DNA from: Anaerolineae bacterium
Lineage (GTDB): Bacteria > Chloroflexota > Anaerolineae > JAAYZQ01
DNA length: 7,142 bases
Direction of reading: 5' to 3'
NCBI GenBank assembly: GCA_016929795.1
Contig: JAFGIA010000100.1
Coordinates: 1 to 7,142, forward strand
Of this stretch, positions 1 through 5,371 are shown piece after piece. Position 1 is the stretch's first letter. Each line of letters opens with the position of its first letter. Both the position numbers and the translations under genes were made by a program. Under the pieces are notes generated by a model. That model worked only from the letters and a program-made list of their open reading frames with translations, was not told where the DNA came from and made no database searches.

Positions 1-231
1 GCAGTGTGCTTCCGGACCGATGGGCTGCACGGCAAAACGCAAAAACCCGGCGACCTGCCCATGTTGTAGGGCGATCAGCGCGTAGCTTGCACAGTGCTGG
101 TAATAAGCACCAATCACGAAGGGAGCCTGGTCCGGCGCGACCGTTTCCAGGCAGTGGAGGAATTCTTTCCAGCGGGGGTGGTCGTCGCTCCACTCTTCGA
201 TCACCAGGGTCCCAGGTTGTGGCTCGATCAT
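1..231 (-). CDS. GNAT-like N-acetyltransferase, N-terminal fragment (runs off left edge)
   Basis: The reading frame is open from an ATG at 231 to the window edge (77 codons) and begins MIEPQPGTLVIEEWSDDH. The start is supported by a purine-rich GGGAGAG about 5 nt upstream and by an extended -10 promoter 33 nt upstream. Alternating strands and helices, with a strand-turn-strand 'ALIALQHGQVAGFLRFAVQP' at residues 51-70, match the first half of a GNAT fold, where a beta-hairpin like this precedes the acetyl-CoA loop. The acetyl-CoA-binding R/Q-x-x-G-x-G/A motif would lie beyond the edge, so neither catalytic competence nor substrate can be judged. There is no signal peptide, so it is probably cytoplasmic. 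It has its own promoter and lies downstream of the secreted-protein operon on the same strand. The family call rests on overall resemblance to GNAT N-termini. The gene itself is much more certain than its function. Confidence 0.62.
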   Translation of the reverse strand, partial: MIEPQPGTLVIEEWSDDHPRWKEFLHCLETVAPDQAPFVIGAYYQHCASYALIALQHGQVAGFLRFAVQPIGPEAHC

Positions 232-263
232 GTTCTCTCCCTCATCCTGGACAGTGTGCAGCT

Positions 264-272
264 ATTATATCA
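264..272 (-). promoter_or_regulatory. Extended -10 promoter for the GNAT-like gene
   Basis: On the minus strand the sequence reads TGATATAAT: a perfect TATAAT (269-264) preceded by TG one base upstream (272-271), the extended -10 form. This stands out in otherwise GC-rich DNA. The best-spaced -35 candidate (about 292-287, TCGCCA) is poor, as is usual for extended -10 promoters. A start near 257 would leave a leader of about 26 nt carrying the GGGAGAG ribosome-binding site before the ATG at 231. Confidence 0.5.
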
Positions 273-357
273 TACAGTGGCCGATCTGGCGATGTTGAGA
301 TCGTTTTGCCGACCGACGGGTGTGTTAGAATTGTAGGTCACCGACAGCCGGCTCGCA

Positions 358-427
358 CTGGAGGCCCGAGCTTGCTCGGGAGGTGTCCACCGCGCGAAAG
401 CCTCCCCGAGCAAGCTCGGGCCTCCAG
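358..427. repeat. Nested inverted repeat, 23-bp perfect arms with palindromic cores
   Basis: Positions 358-380 are the exact reverse complement of 405-427 (23 of 23), separated by a 24-nt spacer. A further AGG/CCT pairing (381-383 with 401-403) is possible around one bulged base. Each arm also contains its own palindrome of 16 bp: CCCGAGC-TT-GCTCGGG at 365-380 and its complement at 405-420. The DNA or RNA can therefore form one long hairpin or two small ones. There is no T-tract on either side, so it does not look like an intrinsic terminator. It lies between the end of the minus-strand operon and the promoter of the GNAT-like gene. Such elements are often dispersed REP-like or miniature repeats, but genome copy number cannot be seen from here. 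Confidence 0.8.
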
Positions 428-452
428 AAAGGCAACTCTGATCGCCGCAGGG

Positions 453-490
453 CCGGAGGGTTGCGCCACACAGGTGACACAACCCTCCGG
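453..490 (-). repeat. Stem-loop just after the operon's last stop codon
   Basis: CCGGAGGGTTG at 453-463 pairs perfectly with CAACCCTCCGG at 480-490 (11 bp, 16-nt loop). The element begins 24 nt past the stop codon at 514-516 of the fn3-like gene. Its position suggests a 3' end structure for the leftward operon transcript. No U-run follows on the minus strand, so a classical rho-independent terminator is not supported. It may act as an mRNA 3'-stabilising hairpin or a weak terminator together with the larger inverted repeat beyond it. Confidence 0.55.
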
Positions 491-513
491 GTGTTGGTTT
501 GGCGGGCCGCGGA

Positions 514-1178
514 CTAGTTGTTCCGCTGCACCACGGGCAGGTAGACCTGGGCCACCGGTGTGCGAAAGTCGAGCTCGCTCCAGCCGTTCCACGGCACGTG
601 CAGCCACGGGCCGGCCGCCTGCCCCAGCCGGTTTCCCGGCTCGTACAGCACGCGCACGCGCCAGTGATACGCTGTCTGCGGGCTCAGCCCGGTCACGTCC
701 TGGACGAACCGCTCCCCGGCACGGGTCCCCCCGTGTGTCTCATCCCACCCGGCGCTGACGCCCGAGATCACGCCTGCGGGCGCGTCGAACGGCACGCCGA
801 GCGGCGCTACCTGCCACTGCAGCCGCACGTGCCCACGCCCCAGCGGCGTCCACCGCTCCAGAGACAGGCGCACCGCGCTGCCCGAGTCACTCATGCCCAG
901 TGGCGCCAGCGGCATGCCACCCGTCCGCATCTGCCGGGGCGCCGGCGCGCGTCCCACACCGCCCAGGCCCGCCGCCGCGGTGCCATCCGGGCCCTCCGTC
1001 GCCTGTTGTTTCAAGGCAGTGTCGGAGTGGTAACCGCGGTTGCCGTAAAAGACGTACGCGCGCCGTCTATCGAGCTCCGCACCAGGTCGTAGCCGCCGCT
1101 CGATTGGGCAAACGCCGACAGGCCTACAGAAAGCACCAAGATCCCTGAGAGCAGACAGAGCAGAGTTTTCCGTTTCAT
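514..1178 (-). CDS. Secreted fibronectin-III-like domain protein with YLPVVQRNN C-terminus; frame broken once
   Basis: The N-terminal frame starts at ATG 1178 and gives a clean signal peptide, MKRKTLLCLLSGILVLSVGL then SAFAQ, followed by SSGGYDLVRSSID. Read straight on, it stops after 55 codons (TGA 1013-1011). The next frame, open from upstream to the TAG at 514-516, carries the body: YVFYGNRGYHSD, then an fn3-like domain with WDETHGG, GLSPQTAYHWRVRVLYEPGN and PWNGWSELDFRTP, and the tail VYLPVVQRNN. A one-base insertion between about 1047 and 1067 joins the two into a protein of about 221 aa. Domains of this kind usually follow FG-GAP repeats in secreted bacterial proteins; here the domain is a separate gene two positions downstream of an FG-GAP gene. 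The start lies 15 nt after the solenoid gene's stop, and AGGAGG overlaps that stop, indicating translation from a shared mRNA. The break could be a real mutation, a sequence error or slippage. An alternative start at 1218 has no signal peptide and overlaps the upstream gene, so it was not used. No enzyme motif is visible. Confidence 0.68.
1047..1067 (-). other. Frameshift site in the fn3-like gene
   Basis: The signal-peptide frame and the fn3-domain frame must meet in this interval. Two simple junctions work: adding one G in the GC-rich GGCGCG stretch near 1059-1064, giving SSIDGGAYVFYGN, or slipping back one base on the four-T run (plus-strand AAAA 1047-1050), giving ARTSFYGNRGYH. The first restores an IDGG motif in the style of Chloroflexota secreted proteins. 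No X-XXY-YYZ slippery heptamer is present in the upstream frame, so programmed -1 frameshifting is not favoured. Confidence 0.65.
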
Positions 1179-1193
1179 CGTCTCCCGCCCCTC

Positions 1194-3344
1194 CTATTGC
1201 GGATTGACCAGCACCCACACCAATCCGCCGGCGTCGGGTGCGTCGAGGGCGATACCAAGGATGGGGGTACTCTCTGCAATTGTCACACCCTCCACCACGA
1301 CGGTCTGGAGGGCGCGGGCCAGCCCATCGGCGCCGACGGCCAGGCGTGCGCCCGGCGTGATCGGGCCGCCCAACGCGCTGGCCCGGACCCGCATCGGTCC
1401 CGAGATGACGATGGTAACGTAATCGCCCGGCTGCGCCGCGCCGTCGCGCGGCACCAGCCGCTGGCCTGTCTCGCCCTCGCGCAGTTCCTCACCTGCTGCC
1501 GCATCCAGGTCCGCGCGGCCCTGCACCACGCCCACCACCGCGCCCCCGCCCCCGGCGGACACCACACGCCACACCGTCGAGGCATTGTCGAGCGCCACCG
1601 TTTCGATGCCCTGGATGGCGACCACATCGCCCGGCTCCAGGGTGCGATCTCCGGCGTTCTTTGCAAAGGTGGCCTGCACGCAGCCGATGCAGCTGCCCGA
1701 GACATAGATGTCGCCCCAGAAGGCGCCAGCATAGTCGGTGCCGTACACTTCCAGCCCATCGCCGCCGGCCTCGTAGACGCGGATTCCGTCGTCGCCGGTT
1801 ACACCCACATAGAGGCCGTATCCCTCTGCACCGTTTACCTGAAACCCGTTGTGTGCGCTGCTGTTCTGCCATCCGGGCGGTGTGCCGGCATTGCTAACCA
1901 CCACGCCGTCGTAGCCGGCCTCGTCGATGGTCAGGCCATCCCACGCCGCCTGGTTGATACGCATGCCGCTTCCTGTCGCGGACGCGACGACCACTCCATA
2001 GAATGCCTCGTCAATGGCCACACCCCAGCTGGCCGAGTGGACCTGTACCCCGTTCGTGCCCGCATAGCCGACGTACACCCCGTTTCCTTCCGCCCCTGCT
2101 ACCTCGAAGCCGTTCGACAGGCTGCTGGCGCTAGAGGTGCTGGGGCTGCCGGCGTGGTTCACGTACACGCCGTCGTCCCCTGCCGAACCGACGCCTACCC
2201 CGTTGCTCGTCGAGGCCGACACGTAGAGCCCGTCGTCTCCTGCGTTGGCGACGTACATCCCATATTCGCTCGCATCGTACACGGCTACCCCGTTAGCGGC
2301 CGACTCGACCCAGACGCCGTTAATGCCTGCCGAGCCGACGTACAACCCATTGCCCTCGGCGCCTGCCACCTCGAAGCCGTTTTTGTGGGAGCTGGACGTC
2401 GTGGTGGCGGGTGTGCCTGCACGTTCCACGTACACACCGTCGTTGGTCACCTGCAGGATGTTCACACCGTTGTAGGCTGCAGAGTCGAGCTGGTAGCCGT
2501 GCAGGGCCGCGTTGGCGACATACACGCCGTGACCGGCAGCTGCATCCACCTGCACGCCGTCGCTGCCGGTCGATCCCAGGTACAGGCCATCGCCGCCGGC
2601 AGTGGCAACCGTCACGCCATCGTCGCCGGCGGAATAGATCATCACACCGTCCAGGTTCGCTCGCCCAACCCAGAGTCCGTGCCCCTGTGCCCCGGCCACT
2701 TCGAAGCCATTTTTGTCTGTGCTGGGCGTCATCGTCGTGGGCGTGCCGGCCCTTCTCACGAACACGCCATCCGCGCCGGCCGATTCCACGTAGAGGCCAT
2801 AGCTGCCCTGTGATGCCACTTCGACGGCGGGCCCCGCACCGCTGTTCCAGAACGACAGCAGTGCGCCGCTCGACTCACCGCCGGCCTCGAACGGCAGCGC
2901 CAGCGCCAGGGCAGCAGGTGCCGCCGTCAGCTCCTGGCGCGGTGTCAGGGTGACATAACTTCCACTGCCCGCCGGGCAGCGCACGGCGATCTCGAGCCAG
3001 CGCGCACCGCCTGTGTGTGCCGCCGAACCAAAATTCAGCCGGGCGGTGAACACGCCGTCTTCCAGCGCCACGCCCGGCACGTCGAGCGTCGTGCCGACCT
3101 GGGCCGGCCCGCTGGCCGCGGTCCACAGGCCGAACTTGAAATCGCAGGTGCCGTTCACCGGGGCGCCGTCAGTGTCGAGGCACCCTTGATAGGTAAAGGC
3201 GTAGCTACACCCTGCGGTCACCGACTCGGGCTGTTGAGACAGGCCGGCGCTGTGCGCTGTCAGGGTGCTCAGGCTGCTCACCAGCAGCAGGGCCAACACG
3301 AGCAGGCCTCCAACCATCCTCCCTCTCACACTTCCGTTCTTCAT
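1194..3344 (-). CDS. Secreted decapeptide-repeat beta-solenoid protein
   Basis: 716 aa from ATG 3344, with AGAGGAA upstream and a strong signal peptide (hydrophobic core GGLLVLALLLVSSL, likely cleavage after AHSA at about residue 33). Residues 45-150 form a jelly-roll-like N-terminal module (FTYQG at 50-54, FKFGLW at 69-74, WLEIAV at 116-121, LTPRQELTAAP at 133-143) seen at the start of many bacterial repeat-rich surface proteins. Residues 178-550 are about 33 ten-residue repeats, consensus G-[LVI]-x-V-x-x-A-G-x-[DN], as in GLYVESAGAD. Four of the units carry a Ser/Thr/Pro-rich insert followed by NGFEVAGAEG (residues 199, 309, 398 and 486 onward). Residues 551-716 form a C-terminal module beginning SCIGC, then LEPGDVVAI, QRLVPRDGAA, SGPMRV and ending LVWVLVNPQ. 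This module resembles those found after such repeats and, more distantly, phage-fibre chaperone-like domains. No catalytic motif is seen. A structural or adhesive surface role is inferred. The gene lies 27 nt after the FG-GAP gene and 15 nt before the fn3-like gene. Confidence 0.88.
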   Translation of the reverse strand: MKNGSVRGRMVGGLLVLALLLVSSLSTLTAHSAGLSQQPESVTAGCSYAFTYQGCLDTDGAPVNGTCDFKFGLWTAASGPAQVGTTLDVPGVALEDGVFTARLNFGSAAHTGGARWLEIAVRCPAGSGSYVTLTPRQELTAAPAALALALPFEAGGESSGALLSFWNSGAGPAVEVASQGSYGLYVESAGADGVFVRRAGTPTTMTPSTDKNGFEVAGAQGHGLWVGRANLDGVMIYSAGDDGVTVATAGGDGLYLGSTGSDGVQVDAAAGHGVYVANAALHGYQLDSAAYNGVNILQVTNDGVYVERAGTPATTTSSSHKNGFEVAGAEGNGLYVGSAGINGVWVESAANGVAVYDASEYGMYVANAGDDGLYVSASTSNGVGVGSAGDDGVYVNHAGSPSTSSASSLSNGFEVAGAEGNGVYVGYAGTNGVQVHSASWGVAIDEAFYGVVVASATGSGMRINQAAWDGLTIDEAGYDGVVVSNAGTPPGWQNSSAHNGFQVNGAEGYGLYVGVTGDDGIRVYEAGGDGLEVYGTDYAGAFWGDIYVSGSCIGCVQATFAKNAGDRTLEPGDVVAIQGIETVALDNASTVWRVVSAGGGGAVVGVVQGRADLDAAAGEELREGETGQRLVPRDGAAQPGDYVTIVISGPMRVRASALGGPITPGARLAVGADGLARALQTVVVEGVTIAESTPILGIALDAPDAGGLVWVLVNPQ
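1695..2813 (-). repeat. Tandem 30-bp coding repeats of the solenoid with four super-repeat junctions
   Basis: The DNA here is an in-frame tandem array with a 30-bp period encoding the decapeptide repeats, diverged at the nucleotide level. A longer-range repeat is superimposed: the AG[TS]P...NGF[EQ]V element occurs at 2750-2697, 2420-2367, 2153-2100 and 1889-1836. That is spacings of 330, 267 and 264 bp, corresponding to 110, 89 and 88 residues, so the blocks are about 9 to 11 decapeptides long. The pattern implies growth by block duplication followed by divergence. Near-identical inserts (AGTPTTMTPSTDKN, AGTPATTTSSSHKN) suggest that the first two blocks are closest. Confidence 0.8.
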
Positions 3345-3371
3345 GTCACGATTCCTCTCTTTGATGAAATG

Positions 3372-5012
3372 TCAAGACCCGCGCTGGACCACGGGCAGGT
3401 AGATCCTGTGCCGCACGGTCGGCAGCGCTGCCAGGGCCAGGCCCAGTCGATCTTCGGGCTCGGGGTCGCCGTCGATGCCGTCGATGCCCTGGTGCAAGAA
3501 CGCGTCGTCGCCACCCTGAATGCCGGCAGGCGAGCCGTACAGGACGTGCACCGCCCCGGCGTTGACCACGACCGGGTCGAAGATGTCTTCCCATGGCACG
3601 CCCACGGCGAGGTCCGCGTAGCCATCGCCGTCAAGGTCACCCACGGCCAACGAGGTGCCAAAGCCGTCACCCGCCTCGGCCACGTCCTGAACCCCTGTGT
3701 CGTCCTGGTCCCACAACTGGATCACGACCGGTGTGTGGGAAAAGTAGACGATCTGCACGGCACCCGCGTTGTTTTTTGCTTCATCGTTCTCCTCCCCGGG
3801 CATGCCGGCGGCCACGTCGGTGAACCCGTTGCCGTCAAAGTCGCCGCTGGCCAGCGACCAGCCCAGGTTGTCGTGGGGCTCTGGTGCCACGGGGCCGGCG
3901 CTGGGCTCGTAGTGCAGCCAGTTGCCGGCGACAGTCAGGCCGGTGGCCGATCCATAGATCAAGTGCACGGCACCTGCATTTTCCACAGCCGGGATGCCCA
4001 CGTCCTCATAGGGCACGCCCACGGCCAGGTCGTCGTAGCCGTCACAGTTCATGTCGCCCGTGGCGAGCGCCTGTCCAAAGCGGTCACCTGTCTCGTAGGT
4101 ATCGGCGAGGCCAGCGTAGCCCTGGTGCCATCGAGAATCCCAGTTGGCCGTCAAGCCGTCGTCGGAGCCGTAGAGGATGTGCACGGTGCCGCTATCTGCC
4201 CAGCCGCTCAGGTCATTCAAGGGCGTGCCGATGACCAGATCGTCGTGGCCGTCGCCATCGAAATCCCCCACACCCAGGGCCTGTCCGAACTGATCGTTTG
4301 CCATGGGGCTACCCAGCACGCTGTTCTGCCCCTCGTACCAAACCTGGTTCCCGACGGCGGTTAGACCATCGGGTGAACCATAGATTACGTGCACCGCGCC
4401 CGCGTTTTCAACCAGAGGAGTGCCGACATCTTCCCAGAGCACGCCGACGGCCAGATCGCCGTAACCATCCCCGTCGAAATCGCCGGCGGTCAAGCTCCAT
4501 CCAAAGCGGTCGTCGGCCTCGACATCATCCTCGATGCCTGGGGAGGCCTGGTGCCATAGCTGGTTTCGGTTGGCCGACAGCCCTGCGGCCGTCCCGTAAA
4601 AGACGTGGACTGTGCCGGCAGTTGGGATAAAGCCCACCGCATCGCCGTGTACCCCCACCGCCAGGTCTAGGAAGGAATCGCCATCAAAGTCGGCGACCGC
4701 CAGGGCAAACCCAAACTCATCGCCGGCTTCTGACGTTTCCAGCACGCCGGGCAGGTCCTGATGCCATACCTGGCTGCCGTCCGCGCTTAACCCACCGCCT
4801 GCGGCACCATAGAGGGCGTGGACGAGGCCCGCGTTGGCAGCGTCCTCCACGCCTTCGTAGGGCACGCCGATCACCAGGTCGTCGTACCTGTCACCATCGA
4901 AATAAGCCGCGGGCCGGGCAGGCGTCGCAGCCTGTGCGGGAAGTGGATGGGGAACGACGGCCAGGGTCAAGGCCACGATCAAAAAGCCAATCAATACGTG
5001 TTGCCGGTTCAT
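3372..5012 (-). CDS. Secreted seven-bladed FG-GAP (integrin alpha-like) beta-propeller protein with YLPVVQRGS C-terminus
   Basis: 546 aa from ATG 5012, preceded by GGGAG at 8 nt spacing. An in-frame TTG at 5033 would add seven residues but lacks a good site. A signal peptide is evident (HVLIGFLIVALTLAVV, then PLPAQAA). Seven calcium-binding loops of the D-x-D-x-D-G type lie 68-73 residues apart, at about residues 38, 108, 178, 250, 320, 391 and 459 (for example DFDGDGYGDLAVG). Each is followed by NAGAVHVLYGS-like and GLTA...WHQ strands. The first blade lacks its leading FG strand, while an orphan DRLGLALA lies after the last loop (521-528). This fits circular 'velcro' closure of a seven-bladed propeller. 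Loop 5 is DMNCDGYDDL, with Cys where Gly is usual. The protein ends RIYLPVVQRGS without a transmembrane helix. FG-GAP propellers bind ligands or calcium at the cell surface; no enzyme is indicated. The gene lies 66 nt after the small-protein gene and 27 nt before the solenoid gene. Confidence 0.92.
   Translation of the reverse strand: MNRQHVLIGFLIVALTLAVVPHPLPAQAATPARPAAYFDGDRYDDLVIGVPYEGVEDAANAGLVHALYGAAGGGLSADGSQVWHQDLPGVLETSEAGDEFGFALAVADFDGDSFLDLAVGVHGDAVGFIPTAGTVHVFYGTAAGLSANRNQLWHQASPGIEDDVEADDRFGWSLTAGDFDGDGYGDLAVGVLWEDVGTPLVENAGAVHVIYGSPDGLTAVGNQVWYEGQNSVLGSPMANDQFGQALGVGDFDGDGHDDLVIGTPLNDLSGWADSGTVHILYGSDDGLTANWDSRWHQGYAGLADTYETGDRFGQALATGDMNCDGYDDLAVGVPYEDVGIPAVENAGAVHLIYGSATGLTVAGNWLHYEPSAGPVAPEPHDNLGWSLASGDFDGNGFTDVAAGMPGEENDEAKNNAGAVQIVYFSHTPVVIQLWDQDDTGVQDVAEAGDGFGTSLAVGDLDGDGYADLAVGVPWEDIFDPVVVNAGAVHVLYGSPAGIQGGDDAFLHQGIDGIDGDPEPEDRLGLALAALPTVRHRIYLPVVQRGS
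3388..3403. repeat. 16-bp direct repeat, copy 2 (C-terminal tail codons)
   Basis: The 16 bases at 3388-3403 (plus-strand ACCACGGGCAGGTAGA) are identical to those at 530-545. Both encode the YLPVV core of the C-terminal tail, in the FG-GAP and fn3-like genes respectively. Codon choice is the same in TAC-CTG-CCC-GTG, and the sequences diverge on both sides, including the last two residues (GS versus NN). The second copy lies in the 514-1178 gene. Confidence 0.7.
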
Positions 5013-5078
5013 AGCATGTCTCCCTTGAGTCAAGTGTGTTTCTTTGAGGGTTCATCGTCTTGCGCGTGCGCTCTCAGG

Positions 5079-5291
5079 TCATACTCCTTCTCCTTCGCCC
5101 TCGTGTTGAGAAACGTCAACGTCCATCTCGGCCCGTAGATACGCCAGGAAGGACCCCAGACTGGCAAAACCCTGGCTCCGGCCTGTAAGCGGGTCTTCCA
5201 GGCTAAAGTGCCAGACAGGGTTGCCCGACGTGGGGCATTCTTGCCAAAATCGGAGCAGATACGAGTAGTAGCGGCGCGGGCGCTTGAGCAT
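5079..5291 (-). CDS. Small conserved-type protein of 70 aa, unknown function
   Basis: The protein starts MLKRPRRYYSYLLRFWQECP at ATG 5291, with GGGAG 8 nt upstream. The middle, WHFSLEDPLTGRSQGFASLG then SFLAYLRAE, predicts beta-beta-alpha. The tail is acidic (EGEGEG). There is no signal peptide or membrane segment, so it is cytoplasmic. From memory, short proteins with a YLLRxW strand, an SLEDPxTGxxxGFASLxxLxxFL core and no assigned function are frequent in Chloroflexota, often near BTAD regulators or secreted repeat proteins; this could not be checked here. That resemblance, the good ribosome-binding site and the operon position separate it from a longer overlapping frame that is compositionally implausible. 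It is the first gene after the divergent promoter region and is followed after 66 nt by the FG-GAP gene. A regulatory or adaptor role is possible but unproven. Confidence 0.7.
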   Translation of the reverse strand: MLKRPRRYYSYLLRFWQECPTSGNPVWHFSLEDPLTGRSQGFASLGSFLAYLRAEMDVDVSQHEGEGEGV

Positions 5292-5339
5292 CGCTGCTTC
5301 TCCCTGTGCTTGGTTGTGCTTTTCCGCCGCCCTGGCGAT

Positions 5340-5367
5340 TTGCCAAAGCCGGACTTTTGCATAGAAT
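5340..5367 (+). promoter_or_regulatory. Candidate sigma70-type promoter for the BTAD regulator
   Basis: TTGCCA (5340-5345, five of six matches to TTGACA), a 16-nt spacer, then TAGAAT (5362-5367, five of six to TATAAT). Transcription would start near 5374 and give a leader of about 130 nt before GTG 5506. The -35 lies in an imperfect dyad, TGGC-GATTT-GCCA (5333-5345), which could be an operator. The -10 overlaps the opposing -10 of the leftward operon. Confidence 0.45.
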
Positions 5368-5371
5368 TATA
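5366..5371 (-). promoter_or_regulatory. Candidate -10 element for the leftward four-gene operon
   Basis: The minus strand reads a perfect TATAAT at 5371-5366, about 75 nt upstream of the small-protein start at 5291. No convincing -35 lies at 16-18 nt spacing and there is no TG extension, so an activator might be required, which would fit a divergently encoded SARP-type regulator. The element shares bases 5366-5367 with the opposing TAGAAT. Confidence 0.4.

Larger units (their letters stand above)
232..513. other. Intergenic region between operon end and GNAT-like gene
   Basis: No gene is supported in this 282-nt stretch. It holds the operon-end stem-loop (453-490), the nested inverted repeat (358-427) and the GNAT promoter (264-272). 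Open frames that cross it in other frames are short, start inside the repeats or lack ribosome-binding sites. Confidence 0.7.

Noticed and set aside
295..331. Plus-strand promoter (TTGAGA ... TAGAAT)
   Set aside because: The hexamers are 25 nt apart and no plus-strand gene follows.
453..490. Rho-independent terminator
   Set aside because: The stem is good, but no T-run follows on either strand, so it is listed as a stem-loop only.
6..758. Plus-strand open frame of 250 codons
   Set aside because: It crosses the inverted repeats and is antisense to the fn3-like gene and the GNAT-like gene. Its product is Arg/Pro/Ser-rich with no recognisable domain, typical of GC-rich antisense frames.
514..1218. 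Start at 1218 for the fn3-like gene without invoking a frameshift
   Set aside because: It would remove the obvious signal peptide at 1178, overlap the solenoid gene by 25 nt and give a first 50 residues unlike any secreted protein.
1197..2813. Plus-strand open frame of 538 codons opposite the solenoid gene
   Set aside because: It is long only because the 30-bp repeats on the other strand exclude stop codons. The product is His/Ala/Val-rich with a mirrored repeat and has no signal peptide or ribosome-binding site.
1695..2813. CRISPR-like array (regular 30-bp repeats)
   Set aside because: The repeats are contiguous, diverged and in frame with a long protein with a signal peptide. There are no spacers and no cas genes.
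3015..4364. Plus-strand open frame of 449 codons opposite the FG-GAP gene
   Set aside because: It is antisense to two genes with strong domain evidence and reflects their repeats. It spans the gap between two genes of the opposite strand.
5012..5033. TTG 5033 as start of the FG-GAP protein
   Set aside because: ATG 5012 has a GGGAG at good spacing and places a basic residue just before the signal-peptide core. The TTG has no convincing site.
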